From: Jaltomata sinuosa
Taxonomy: Eukaryota > Streptophyta > Magnoliopsida > Solanales > Solanaceae
DNA length: 64,000 nt
Direction of reading: 5' to 3'
Assembly (NCBI GenBank): GCA_003996215.1
Contig: QJPP01003429.1
Coordinates: 62,001-126,000, forward strand
Shown here: positions 44,260 to 55,455 of the stretch, in pieces
Layout: every line of letters begins with the position of its first letter
Numbering within the stretch: the stretch's first letter is position 1
The notes under the pieces: model-generated
The model's database searches: none
What the model was told of the DNA's origin: nothing
The model's input: only the letters and a program-made list of their open reading frames with translations
Translations under genes and position numbers: made by a program

Positions 44260-44292
44260 CTTGGTTCTGCGACCTGTGCGTGAAGATTAACG

Positions 44293-44376
44293 ATGGAGGG
44301 ATTGACCACTAGCTGCAGAACACTCAATGAAATACAAGCGGACATTAGGGGAACACTAGAACTTATCCTAGAATGA
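44293..44376 (+). pseudogene. Possible gag start of the 468-bp-LTR element
   Basis: ATG at 44293, 34 bases after the primer site, gives MEGLTTSCRTLNEIQADIRG, then TLELILE and a stop at 44374; similar codons continue (LNAIERRS). A short helical N-terminus soon after the PBS is usual for Gag, but the homology is too weak to be sure. Confidence 0.35.
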
Positions 44377-44439
44377 TTGAACGCCATAGAAAGAAGGTCA
44401 ACACGAGTACCATATTTGAACTGTGATGAAATTGGACGT

Positions 44440-44585
44440 TGAGTACGCATCATCGATTGTGAGTGCGCCATTTGTGTCAGAAGTGATATTACATGTCCAG
44501 GAAGCGTAGGATGTTGTGCACGCAGCATCAATTGCGAGTGTGGCATTTGTATTGGAAGTGATACATCTACAGGAAGTGAAGGCCT
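44440..44585 (+). repeat. Two-copy direct repeat, period about 75 bp
   Basis: CGCATCATCGATTGTGAGTG near 44447 recurs as CGCAGCATCAATTGCGAGTG near 44521, each followed by (C/G)GCCATTTGT or similar, then GAAGTGAT and AGGAAG. About 80% identical. Confidence 0.7.
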
Positions 44586-44589
44586 TAAT

Positions 44590-44904
44590 TGCGATGAAGC
44601 AGAGGTAAATCGATCTTTCGACTTTCACGCACTTGAAGATCCACATGTAGAACTCGATTCTCTTGTCCTAGGGTGTACTCGAGAACTTGACTTGTCCAGT
44701 TTGTGCTTTAATACATTGCTTGAATGTGTGGAAATTAAAAAAACTAGAGTTGCATCCTACTTGTTTGATAAAATATCTGAAAGGGATCTTGTCCAAGTAG
44801 TGACTATATTCATGGTGAGTAACAACAAGTTCTCTCTTGTATTAGTTGGAAAGGGACTGGTTGTCAAGTTTGAAGACCCTGAAGTTAGTTGGTCACACAA
44901 ATAA
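44590..44904 (+). CDS. Unidentified ORF upstream of the 274-codon ORF
   Basis: The same frame is open from about 44590 to the stop at 44902-44904. It contains FDFHALEDPHVELDSLVLGC, LCFNTLLECVEIKKTRVASY, VVTIFMVSNNKFSLVLVGKG. It overlaps the start of the next ORF (44846) by 59 bases in another frame, as a single frameshift in one longer gene would. I do not recognise the product. It lies in the internal region of an LTR element. Confidence 0.35.
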   Translation, partial: CDEAEVNRSFDFHALEDPHVELDSLVLGCTRELDLSSLCFNTLLECVEIKKTRVASYLFDKISERDLVQVVTIFMVSNNKFSLVLVGKGLVVKFEDPEVSWSHK

Positions 44905-45670
44905 TGTTCGAGAAATTTTGATGGATATGACTAGCATGTTTTGTTTGCATAGATCTTCTGCTAACATCAATCGAGTGTGCGATACTGGATGGCGGTGGTT
45001 TATGCATCTTTCTATTGTGCATATTGATTCTGTCTTTTCAGGTGCTATCATTCCAACATCTAGCCATGTTTACAGTAGTAAAGAAGATCTCTCTGCTTTC
45101 CAATCTCTTGAAGACTCCAAGGTAGAATTTGACTCTTTTGTTATTGTTGTTAGTAAAGAGAAGCACATCCCCAGGATATATAGGCATTGTATGATATCTG
45201 AAAATATCATTCTTCCGGGTAATTTGCTTGATGTTCAAATTGATATTGGCACAAGTCTGTTCACTACAACATGTAGCATGTCCTTGTTTCCTGTTGGACA
45301 AGGTAATTGGCATGGATTTCCATTTGATCCTGGTTCAAATGTGCTCATTATAACCAGTAGTAATTTATTGCTTGACTGTTACACTAAATGCTTGAGAACA
45401 GAATGTGCAGTCCAGTTAATTGTAACAACACCTCACAAAATTGTTGTGTCTTGGATGATTTCCTGCTATGCTAGAGATTTATGGTGTCATGAAGTTATAA
45501 GTGTGTTTTCTGGTTGTTTGGGGATTATCCAGACCAACACTGTTGAGTTAATGGTGTCGTTATGGTGGTGTACATCTGAGTCTTTTCTGCAGCCTGACGC
45601 ACAAGCAGTCCATCGTTATCTTTGTGAAAAGGTTGAAAAACTTATGAGGGTGGAGTTTTCTGAATTTTGA
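44846..45670 (+). CDS. Unidentified 274-codon ORF in LTR-element internal region
   Basis: Uninterrupted frame starting MERDWLSSLKTLKLVGHTNN and ending KVEKLMRVEFSEF. Notable segments are WRWFMHLSIVHIDSVFSG, VVSKEKHIPRIYRHC, ENIILPGNLLDVQIDIG, FPVGQGNWHGFPFDPG and CAVQLIVTTPHKIVVSWMIS. It is rich in Cys, Trp and hydrophobic residues with no signal peptide; there are a few hydrophobic stretches but no clear membrane segment. No Gag, protease, RT or integrase motif is present. Such a long frame is unlikely by chance in DNA this AT-rich. It may be a captured host sequence or an accessory gene of the element. The true start may be upstream if 44590-44904 is the same gene with a frameshift. Confidence 0.45.
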   Translation: MERDWLSSLKTLKLVGHTNNVREILMDMTSMFCLHRSSANINRVCDTGWRWFMHLSIVHIDSVFSGAIIPTSSHVYSSKEDLSAFQSLEDSKVEFDSFVIVVSKEKHIPRIYRHCMISENIILPGNLLDVQIDIGTSLFTTTCSMSLFPVGQGNWHGFPFDPGSNVLIITSSNLLLDCYTKCLRTECAVQLIVTTPHKIVVSWMISCYARDLWCHEVISVFSGCLGIIQTNTVELMVSLWWCTSESFLQPDAQAVHRYLCEKVEKLMRVEFSEF

Positions 45671-45689
45671 TATGATTCCAGTGGTAGCA

Positions 45690-45802
45690 TTCCAATTCCT
45701 TTGCATGTTATTCCTTACCATCTCTTTCGCATGCCTATATCATACTAAAAGTGTCCTTAATCATCATTCAGGGACGAATGATCCCAAGGGGGGGGGGGAT
45801 AT
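45690..45802 (+). mobile_element. Extra copy of gypsy 3' internal tail and polypurine tract
   Basis: TTCCAATTCCTTTGCATG at 45690 onward is nearly identical to 53094-53202, the end of the internal region of the following element, including GGGACGAATGATCCC and a G-run (45788-45798). It abuts the left LTR as if that LTR were a 3' LTR. Confidence 0.85.
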
Positions 45803-46204
45803 TGTAACACCCCAAACTTTTGAGCTAGGCTTCCAATCATTTTTTGCGTGTAATTAGACCTGAACCTGGAAAGATTTCCTTGTAACTAGGTGTTATGGTC
45901 AAGCACTATGTGTGGGAAGAGTGTTGGATGTGAATTAAGGTCTTAAGGAACATCTAGCACAAGTTAAGTTAAAAGTTTCTCTACCGACTAAGTTTTCGTA
46001 TAACTTTTTAACTTGGTTCATCCTCAAATGCATTACTCTTAAAATATAAAGAGTTAGGTGGTATATTACCCACCAAATTAAAGGTCTTCAAGTCTTCTTT
46101 CCAACACCACTGATCTCACATTAATCTGAGTCCACAGTAAATAATTATGATCCATTTATCGAGAAGACGTCTGTCTATCCAGAAGACCATTGAATGTTGG
46201 AAGT

Positions 46205-46350
46205 TAAAATGGAAAATAAAATGGACCATTTTCTGAGACAACGGTCCGTTCTTCCGACCATTTTTGGAGGAAGAAGCTTGAAAATTTTTGTAAGTTAAAA
46301 TGCCTCCGAAAATGGTCTGTTTGTGGCCAAAATAGACCATTTTGGCGACC
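46205..46350. repeat. AAATGGACCATTT palindrome cluster in LTR U3
   Basis: AAAATGGACCATTTT, AACGGTCCGTT, then AAAATGGTCTGTTTG and AAAATAGACCATTTTGG, all variants of one palindrome. The same cluster is in the 3' LTR at 53605-53750. Confidence 0.75.
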
Positions 46351-46405
46351 GTTCTTATGACGCATTTTCCTTCCTAGACCAATTCGGATTTTAATTGGAA
46401 TTGCC

Positions 46406-46413
46406 TATAAATA
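46406..46413 (+). promoter_or_regulatory. LTR TATA box
   Basis: TATAAATA in GCCTATAAATAGGATCC, about 600 bases into the LTR and 56 bases after the palindrome cluster; the same at 53806-53813. Confidence 0.7.
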
Positions 46414-48060
46414 GGATCCCTAGGGTATTGTTAAGGGAATTTCCTCTTTTAAGCTATTTTGAGGGCGTTTCGGTCCTTTTCTCATCCAAGATTCATCCCC
46501 CACTCATTCTAAATATTCCTAAACCTCCTAAGGCACAAACTAAAACCAAGAAAGAGCGTTACTTCTCTCCTCAAAGTTCTTGAAGCAAAAGGTGCCTAGG
46601 GTTCAAAGTTCTAAGGCAAAACTCAAGCGTTTCATAAACTTTCTTCATCAAAAGGTATGTTGAACGAACCCATTTCAAAATACTCGTAAGGATTGTATTT
46701 TCTCCTACTTACTACGAAATCTATGCTAGTATTATATAATCATGGTTGAAGGGTTTCGAAAGAAAGAGTTTGCTTGAAACTTTTAAATGTTTTTCTATGA
46801 AATCATTCGTGTCTAGTTATTATTTTAAAGTTATGGTTGGAAGTAGTGACCTTAATTACGGATTATTGAAATTAGGGAAGGTTTGAAGCTTTAAGAAGCA
46901 TTTACTATGGAAATTATTTTATTATCTCAGCAATTAATTCTTGATGGAAAAAGAAGAATCTTCTTAACTCCCTCGGTTCTTGAAATGGTTGTTTGATAAT
47001 TAATTGGATTAAAATCTTGGGGGGACTTATATGTTAAATGAGTTTAAAATCCTTAACTATGGGACTATTGATGTGTAAATGAGGAAGGCATAATATGATA
47101 AGTATGTCTTGCAAGTCTTGGTATTATGATACCAACCCACGTGTGCCTTAAGAATGTTAAGAGTCCCAAAATGACTAATTTTGTTAAATGTTTGAAATGA
47201 TAAAATATGGGCTTAAGAGGATTAGATGATTAACCGAGAAGGTATGAATCGAATGGGGCTCAACACTTGAAATCGTATTTTTCCGACACGGGTATGAGTC
47301 AAACGGGACTCTTCCCTCTGATTTGAATGGGGCTTTTTACTGTATGCTTGACTTATTCAGTTGTATGCAGTTATGAGGTGATTATAATATGACGCTCCGA
47401 TCTTTGCAACAAACTTGGATTGGAGGCTCTGCCGATCGAGTTGTGATCAGACCCACATAGCCCATGGTGAAATAAATGTCGAGAATACCATCTAGTCCAG
47501 AAGTAATATATTCATGTAAATGTCTTATTTGTTGATTTGGAATTTTCCCCATATTCTATGTTTATGATCTATGTTATATTTTTATGACTTGCTTTATAAA
47601 CTGTGATATCCCTTTCCCTGGGTTGCATGCCAGTACTCGCCATACTGACCATCCCTGGACATTGCATCTTTTCATGATGCAGGTTTAGAGACCTTTCCTC
47701 ATAGTTCTATGCAACACTAGGATCTTCTGGATTTCGATAAGCAAGTGGTGAGCCCTCCATTCCTCCAGAAGGCCTGTGTTTTCCCTTATTAGTTGGTTTG
47801 AGAACTCTATTTCATTTTATGGTATCGTCAGGGCCATGTCCTGACTTAGGAGTTTATTCTTGATGTTAGAGGCTCTCTAGACTGGTATTTAGTAAGACAA
47901 TTGTTGATCATCTTATTTCAGTTGGATTTATTTTACAATGGGCCTATTTTCGCTAATCTTATATACTTGTGCGTATGATGTATGCTAAGGGGTTTACTCA
48001 GGCCTTTTTGGTTCAGGTTACCCATTATGTCCGGAGCCTAGCCTCGGGTTGTGACAAACT

Positions 48061-48072
48061 TGGTATAAGAGC
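48061..48072 (+). other. Primer binding site of the gypsy element
   Basis: TGGTATAAGAGC, one mismatch from the canonical initiator-Met site, 4 bases after the LTR end. Confidence 0.8.
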
Positions 48073-48269
48073 ATGGTTCATGGTACTAGGGTGTCTACAA
48101 AGTCGTGTCGAGTAGAGTCCATTTTATGAATGTGAAGCACGCCACACTTATAAAGCGAAGGCTACAAGGCATTTAGGAATGTTTCCATTTCTTCATACTC
48201 TATTTCGTGCTAAATGAGCCTAGTTCTAGGAAGAATCTTCTAACTCTTAAATTTCCTGCATTTCAGATC

Positions 48270-49685
48270 ATGCCTCCAAGAAGGACTACTGGATCAGGGA
48301 CTAGGATCGGAACCTCAGTCTCAGTAGGGACAACTGCTGAAGAGATTCATCCTACTCATAGAATGCAGACCCGTTATGGCATCCGCACTACTGATCCCGT
48401 CACTCCTACTGGGGCACCACCAGCCACTCCTATCACTGCACCTGTCACTGCTACTACTACTGATCCTATTATTGTTCTTAATCGAGCTCCCAGAACTGGT
48501 ACTATGCGGGTTCAGTATCCATAAGGAGAAGTTACTAATGTCGAGTTCAGGCAGACTATGCAGATGCTTGCACACCTTGTGTCCTCTCAGTCTTATCGGT
48601 CAGGAAGTGCTGGTGCTAACACTGGGTTTTTAGATGCTACTAGGGTGGGTTAGTTCATGCGACTAAGCCCACCAGTCTTCACGGGGTCCAATGCCGAAGA
48701 GGATCCTCAAGATTTTATGGATGAGATGGAGAAGATATTCAGGGTCATGCATACTAGTGACACTGAGGGAGTAGGGTTAGCAGCCTATCAACTGAAAAGG
48801 GTGGCCTATCAATGGTATGATGAGTGGGAAGAGATGAGGGGTGAGAAAGCCGAGCCTGCCATTTGGGAAGACTTTTCCAAAACTTTCCTTGACCACTACT
48901 TTCCGCAGGAGTTGAGGGAAGCTAAGGCTTAGGAATTTGTGAATCTGAGACAAGGTAATATGACAGTCCAGGAGTATGCTCTAAAGTTTAACCAACTGTC
49001 TCGTTATGATCCAAAAATGGTATTCGATATGAGGGCTCGGATGAGGAAGTTTACAAATGGCCTCTCTGATGACTTGGTAGTGTCATGCAAAGTGGCTATG
49101 TTGAATAAGGATATGGATTTGTCAATATTGGTGGTGTATATACAGCAAGTTGAGGAAGAGAATAAAAAGAAGGCTGAGGCAGTAGAACGCCAAAATAAGA
49201 GGGCAAGGCCAGTAGACTAGGAGGCAGACCGTCAGGATACTAGTAAGGGGGACTGGCGTCAGTTCAGAAAGAGGTCTTGGGGACATGCTCCATCATCAGC
49301 TAGTGCACCTGCCCCTAAACCTTTGGGTGATCAGCTATTCCAACCTAGCCATTGTTTGAAGATGCAGGATACTCAGTCGCAGGGCAGTGTAGACCAGTCG
49401 GCTCCATCTTACCCTCCATGCAGTACTTGTGGGAAATTTCACCGTGGGAAGTGCTATCATAGTGGTCATACATGTTATGGGTGTGGCCAACCCGGTCATA
49501 TTCAGCGTGTTTGTCCCTCAGCTAAAGGTACTTCTGGGGGTACTAAGACCCAAACTACTACTTCTGTAGCCCTTCCTGCAAAAGGTTCTACTTCGGGTAT
49601 AGGTGGGGGTCAAAACCATCTATATGGACTATCCATTCGCCAAGAATCAAAGGCTTCGCCAGATGTTTTCATGTGTATGTTATAG
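48270..49685 (+). pseudogene. gypsy gag (capsid and zinc knuckle), several in-frame stops
   Basis: ATG at 48270: MPPRRTTGSGTRIG, later RMQTRYGI. The core starts after 48657: LSPPVFTGSNAEEDPQDFMD, YQLKRVAYQWYDEW, FSKTFLDHYFPQELREAKA, NLRQGNMTVQEYALKFNQLS, then zinc knuckle CYGCGQPGHIQRVC (about 49474) with all ligands present, preceded by CSTCGKFHRGKC. All in one frame, but with stops near 48522, 48652, 48930, 49218 and 49683; most are Gln or other sense codons changed to TAG/TAA. The frame itself is never shifted, so the damage is point mutation. Confidence 0.9.
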
Positions 49686-49689
49686 ATTC

Positions 49690-50225
49690 TCCCGTGATGT
49701 TTATGTGTTGCTTGATCCTGGTTCCACCTTATCTTATGTGACCCCCTATGTGGCTGTAAATTTTGGTTTTTCTCTCGAAAGTATTCCTGAACCCTTCTTA
49801 GTCTCCACTCCTGTCGGTGATTCCATTATTGCTAAGAGGGTCTATAAAAATTGTGTTGTAACTATTTTACTTAGGGATACGGTGGTGGATTTGGTAGGCT
49901 TGACATGATAGAGTTTGATGCAATTTTAGGGATGAATTGGCTTCACTCTTGATATGCTAATATGGGCTGTAGGATTAGAAAAGTCAAATTCTGTTTTCTT
50001 AACAAACCAATCCTTGAATGGGAGGGCAGTCCCGTAGCGCCTAAGGGAAAGTTTATCTCCTATCTTAGAGCCCAAGAGATGATATCCAAGAGTTGTTTGT
50101 ACCATTTAGTTCAGGTCAGGGATTCTAATGCTGAAATCCCCCTACTCCAATCCATTCCCATCATTAATAAATTTCTCAAAGTGTTTCCAAAGACCTTCCC
50201 AATGTTCCTCCCAATAGGGAAATAG
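49690..50225 (+). pseudogene. gypsy protease and linker
   Basis: VYVLLDPGSTLSYVTPYVAV near 49706 is the aspartic protease active site (DPG in place of the commoner DSG, usual in this lineage). It is followed by PFLVSTPVGDSIIAKRVY. The frame shifts near 49906; the linker (NKPILEWEGS, GKFISYLRAQEMI) runs on in the gag frame to a stop at 50223. Confidence 0.85.
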
Positions 50226-50281
50226 ACTTTGGGATAGATCTTTTGCCGGACACTAGACTCATTTCCATTCCACCTTAGAGA

Positions 50282-51500
50282 ATGGCTCTCGCGGAGTTAA
50301 AAGAGTTAAATGAACAATTGAAAGACCTTTTTGATAAGGGTGTTATTTGTCCTAGTGTATCTCCTTGGGGTGCTCCTATTTTCTTCGTGCGTAAGAAAGA
50401 TGGGTCTCTTCGTATGTGTATTGATTATCGCCAACTGAACAAAGTAACAGTGAAGAATAAGTACCCTCTCCCCAAAATTGATGATCTTTTTGACCAGTTT
50501 CAGGGTGCTAAGTGTTTCTCCAAAATAGATCTTCGTTTGGGTTATCACCAGTTGAAGGTTAGGGAGGTTGATATTCCTAAGACTGTTTTCCGTACTCGGT
50601 ATGGACACTTTGAATTCTTAGTCATATCCTTTGGTTTGACTAACGCTCCTGAAACATTCATGGATCTTATAAATAGGGTGTATAAGGATTTTCTGTATAT
50701 GTTTGTTATTGTATTCATTGATGACATCCTGATTTACTTCCGGAGTGAGGAAGAGCATGTCAATCACCTCCGTATCGTACTTCAGACTCTTAAGGAGTGG
50801 GAATTATATGCCAAATTTTCCAAGTGCAAGTTTTGGCTTGACTCGGTGGCTTTCCTCGGCCATATTGTGTCTAGTGAAGGAATTAAAATGGATCCTCAAA
50901 AGATTGAGGCGGTGAAGAAATGGCCCAGACCCACGACTCCAACGGACATTAGGAGCTTCTTGGGTTTAGCGGGATACTGTAGGAGATTTGTGGAGAAGTT
51001 TTCCTCTATAGATGCCCTATTGACAAAGCTAACAGAGAAAAGGCTAAGCTCTTATGGTTCGATGTTTGTGAAAGTAGCTTTGAGAAATTGAAGAATCTTT
51101 TGACTTCTGCTCCTGTCTTGACTCTACTTGAAGGTGTTGAGGGGTTCGTGGTTTATTGTGATACGTCTCGTATGGGACTTGGGTGTGTACTTATGCAGCA
51201 TGGCAAGGTTGTGGCATATGCCTCCAGACAACTGAAGGTGCACAAAAAAAATTACCCAACTCATGATCTTGAGTTGGCAGCAGTGGTTTTTGCACTCAAG
51301 ATTTGGCATCACTATTTATACGAAGTGCATGTATACATCTTCACTGATCATAAGAGTTTGTAATATGTTTTCACTCAGAAAGAGCTGAACCTCAGGCAGA
51401 GGAGATGGCTCGAGTTGCTAAAGGACTACGACATGAGCTTGCACTATTACCCAGGTAAGGCTAATGTAATTGTTGATGCTCTTAGTAGGTTGTCCATGGG
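50282..51500 (+). pseudogene. gypsy reverse transcriptase and RNase H
   Basis: RT: LFDKGVICPSVSPWGAPIFF, KKDGSLRMCIDYRQLNKV, FSKIDLRLGYHQLKV, FGLTNAPETFMDL, and the catalytic FIDDILIY (about 50717) is intact. It is followed by SKCKFWLDSVAFLGHIVS and IRSFLGLAGYCRRFVEKFS. Frameshift at about 51080 into RNase H: YCDTSRMGLGCVLMQ, LELAAVVFALKIWHHYLY, FTDHKSL, stop at 51361, then RRWLELLKDYD and VDALSRLS. The acidic residues of RNase H are present. One shift and one stop inactivate it. Confidence 0.9.
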
Positions 51501-53073
51501 GAGCCTTTCTCATGTAGAAGAGGAAAATAGGGGATTGGTGAAAGACATTCACTGGCTTGCCAACTTAGGAGTTCGGTTGCTTGACTCCGAGGATGGTAGG
51601 ATTATGGTGTATGAGATGGCTAAGTCATCCTTGGGTGCTGAGGTAAAGGAAAAGCAAGCTAATGATCCCATACTCATGAAAATTAAGGAAGATGTGGAGA
51701 AACAAAAGATTATGGTGTTCGAAATAGGAGGAGATGGCATCTTGTGGTATCAAGAGAGAGTATATGTACCGAACGTGGATAGCTTGCGCAAGAGGATCTT
51801 GGACGAGTCTCATACTTCCAGGTACATTGTTCACCCTGGCTCTACTAAAATGTATCACGATTTGAAAGAAATGTATTGGTGGAATAATATGAAGAGAGAG
51901 GTGGCTGATTTTATTGCTAAGTGTACCACATGTCAACAAGTTAAGGTTGAACACATAAGGCCTGGTGGTACATCCCAAGACATAGCCATTCCAATATGGA
52001 AATGGGAGATGATAAACATGGATTTTATCACCGGTCTCCCGTGTTCGCGTAATCAATATGACTCCATTTTGGTCATTGTGGATAGAATGACCAAGTCTGC
52101 CCATTTTCTGTCTGTGAGAATGACTTATTCAGGGGAAGATTATGCGAGGTTGTACATTCAAGAGATTGTTAGATTTCATGGTGCCTCGGTGTCCATTATA
52201 TCCGACCGAGGTACGCAATTCACTTCTCAGATTGGAGGGCCTTTCAGAAAGTTTTGGGTACGCAGGTGAACCTTAGTACCGCTTTCCATCCTCAAATGGA
52301 TGGGCAAGCAGAGCGCACTATTCAGACCTTGGAAGATATATTGACAGCGTGCGTCATTGATTTCAAAGGTAGTTGGGTGGATCACCTGCCTCTCATTGAA
52401 TTTGCCTACAATAATAGTTATCACTCAAGTATACAAATGGCACCGTTCGAGGCTTTTTATGGTAGGAGATGTAGGTCTCTTATCGAATAGTCTGAGGTGG
52501 GCAAAGCTAGATTATTGGGGCCAGACCTTGTACATCAAGCCATGGAAAAAGTTAAGACCATTAGAGAGAGGTTAAAGACTGCCCAAAGCCGCCAAAAGTC
52601 TTATGCGGATGTTAGAAGGAGGGAGTTGGAATTTGCCATTGGCAATTGGGTGTTCTTGAAAGTCTCTCATATGAAGGGAGTTATAAGGTTTGGGCGAAAG
52701 GGTAAGCTCAGTCCTTGTTATATTGGACCATATCAAATTTTGAGGAAGATTGGAAGTATTGCTTATGGGTTGGAGTTACCCGTGAATTTGGCATCGGTTC
52801 ATCCCATATTCCATGTGTCTATGCTCAAAAAGTGTGTGAGTGATCATTCACTGGTGGTTCCTCTAGAGGGCATTGGGGTGAAAGATTCATCGACATATGA
52901 AGAAGCCCCCATAGAAATTTTGGATCGGTAAGTTCAAAAGTTAAGGACCAAGTAAATAGCTTCGGTGAAAGTGTTATGGAGGAATCAGAAAGTGGTAGAA
53001 GCTATGTGGGAATCGAAAGAGGACATGAAGTCTAGATATCCCTTTTTGTTCACTTCTCCATACGAAGTTAACT
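51501..53073 (+). pseudogene. gypsy integrase with chromodomain-like C-terminus
   Basis: Zinc-binding H2C2: HPGSTKMYHDLKEMYWW and CTTCQQVK (51830-51945). Catalytic core: INMDFITGLPCSRNQYDS (Asp), IISDRGTQFTS (Asp, 52198), frameshift near 52255, then HPQMDGQAERTIQTLED (Glu). C-terminus: QSRQKSYADVRRRELEF, RFGRKGKLSPCYIGPYQIL, SVHPIFHVSMLKKC, then EEAPIEILDR, a stop at 52930, and the chromodomain-like VKVLWRNQKVVEAMWESKED. Further stops at 52490 and about 52953. All DDE residues are recognisable. Confidence 0.9.
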
Positions 53074-53202
53074 AAGGTACTAATGCATAATTTGTTTCCA
53101 ATTCCTTTGCATGTTATTCCTTACCGTCTCTTTTGCATGCCTATATCATACTAAAAGTGTCCTTAATCATCATTCGGGGACGAATGATCCCGGGGGGGAT
53201 AT

Positions 53203-55455
53203 TGTAACACCCCAAACTTTTGAGCTAGGCTTCCAATCATTTTTTGCGTGTAATTAGACCTGAACCTGGAAAGATTTCCTTGTAACTAGGTGTTATGGTC
53301 AAGCACTATGTGTGGGAAGAGTGTTGTATGTGAATTAAGGTCTTAAGGAACATCTAGCACAAGTTAAGTTAAAAGTTTCTCTACCGACTAAGTTTTCGTA
53401 TAACCTTTTAACTTGGGTCATATTCAAATGCATTACTCTTAAAATATAAAGAGTTAGGTGGCCTATTACCCACCAAATTAAAGGTCTTCAAGTCTTCTTT
53501 CCAACACCACTGATCTCGCATTAATCTGAGTCCACAGTAAAAAATTATGATACATTTATCGAGAAGAAGTCTGTCTATCCAGAAGACCATTGAATGTTGG
53601 AAGTTAAAATGGAAAAGAAAATGGACCATTTTCTGAGACAACGGTCCGTTCATCCAACCGTTTTTGGAGCAAGAAGCTTGAAAAATTTCGTAAGTTAAAA
53701 CGCCTCCGAAAATGGTCTGTTTGTGGCCAAAATAGACCATTTTGGCGACCGTTCTTGTGATGCATTTTCCTTCCTAGACCAATTCGGATTTTAATTGGAA
53801 TTGCCTATAAATAGGATCCCTAGGGTATTGTTATGGGAATTGCCTCTTTTAAGCTATTTTGAGGGCGTTTCGGTCCTTTTCTCATCCAAGATTCATCCCC
53901 CACTCATTCTAAATATTCCTAAACCTCCTAAGGCACAAACTAAAACCAAGAAAGAGCGTTACTTCTCTCCTCAAAGTTCTTGAAGCAAAAGGTGCCTAGG
54001 GTTCAAAGTTCTAAGGCAAAACTCAAGCGTTTCATAAACTTTCTTCATCAAAAGGTATGTTGAACGATCCCCTTTCAACTATACTCGTAAGGATTGTATT
54101 TTCTCCTACTTACTACGAAATCTATGCTAGTATTGTATAATCATGGTTGAAGGGTTTCGAAAGAAAGAGTTTTCTTGAAACTTTTAAATGTTTTTCTATG
54201 AAATCATTCGTGTCTAATTATTATTTTAAAGTTATGGTTGGAAGTAGTGACCTTAATTGCGGATTATTGAAATTAGGGAAGGTTTGAAGCTTTAAGAAGC
54301 ATTTACTACGGAAATTATTTTATTATCTCAGCAATTAATTCTTGACGGAAAAAGAAGAATCTTCTTAACTCCCTCGGTTCTTGAAATGGTTGTTTGATAA
54401 TTAATTGGATTAAAATCTTGGGGGGACTTATATGTTAAATGAGTTTAAAATCCTTAACTATGGGACTATTGATGTGTAAATGAGGAAGGCATAATATGAT
54501 AAGTATGTCTTGCAAGTCTTGGTATTATGATACCAACCCACGTGTGCCTTAAGAATGTTAAGAGTCCCAAAATGACTAATTTTGTTAAATGTTTGAAATG
54601 ATAAAATATGGGCTTAAGAGGATTAGATGATTAACCGAGAAGGTATGAATCGAATGGGACTCAACACTTGAAATCGTATTTTTCCGACACGGGTATGAGT
54701 CAAACGGGACTCTTCCCTCTGATTTGAATGGGGCTTTTTACTGTATGCTTGACTTATTCAGTTGTATGCAGTTATGAGGTGATTATAATATGACGCTCCG
54801 ATCTTTGCAACAAACTTGGATTGGAGGCTCTGCCGATCGAGTTGTGATCGGACCCACATAGCTCGTGGTGAAATAAATATCGAGAATACCATCTAGTCCA
54901 GAAGTAATATATTCATGTAAATGTCTTATTTGTTGATTTGAAATTTTCCCCATATTCTATGTTTATGATCTATGTTATATTTTTATGACTTGCTTTATAA
55001 ACTGTGATATCCCTTTCCCTGGGTTGCATGCCAGTACTCGCCATACTGACCATCCCTGGACATTGCATCTTTTCATGATGCAGGTTTAGAGACCTTTCCT
55101 CATAGTTCTATGCAACACTAGGATCTTCGGGATTTCGATAAGCAAGTGGTGAGCCCTCCATTCCTCCGGAAGGCCTGTGTTTTCCCTTATTAGTTGGTTT
55201 GAGAACTCTATTTCATTTTATGGTATCGTCAGGGCCATGACCTAACTTAGGAGTTTATTCTTGATGTTAGAGGTTCTGTAGACTGGTATTTAGTAAGATA
55301 ATTGTTGATCATCTTATTTCAGTTGGATTTATTTTACAATGGGCCTATTTTCGCTAATCTTATATACTTGTGTGTGTGATGTATGCTAAGGGGTTTACTC
55401 CGGCCTTTTTATTTTGGGCTGCCTGTTATGTCTGGGGCCTAGCCTCGGGTCATGA
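53203..55455 (+). repeat. 3' LTR of the gypsy element
   Basis: Starts TGTAACACCCC after a 7-G polypurine tract (53192-53198); ends around 55455, where GCCTCGGGTCATGA replaces GCCTCGGGTTGTGACA. TATA box at 53806. The next bases belong to the RT gene of a minus-strand element. Confidence 0.9.

Larger units (their letters stand above)
45803..48056 (+). repeat. 5' LTR of the gypsy element
   Basis: 2254 bp, differing from 53203-55455 at only scattered positions by eye. U3 palindromes AAATGGACCATTT and ACGGTCCGTT at 46205-46350; TATA box at 46406. A CCCTAGGG-type site follows the TATA box. Confidence 0.9.
45803..55455 (+). mobile_element. Ty3/gypsy chromovirus-type (Tekay/Del-like) element, two LTRs
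   Basis: 5' LTR 45803-48056, internal 48057-53202, 3' LTR 53203 to about 55455. The LTRs start TGTAACACCCC; the 5' copy ends TTGTGACA while the 3' copy ends GTCATGA. Order gag, protease, RT, RNase H, integrase, chromodomain-like tail. The left flank is the element's own 3' tail and the right flank is the RT gene of a minus-strand element, so no matching target duplication is seen. Confidence 0.9.

Noticed and set aside
51625..52104. 159-codon minus-strand ORF opposite gypsy integrase
   Set aside because: Shadow of the sense integrase frame, which has all the family motifs.
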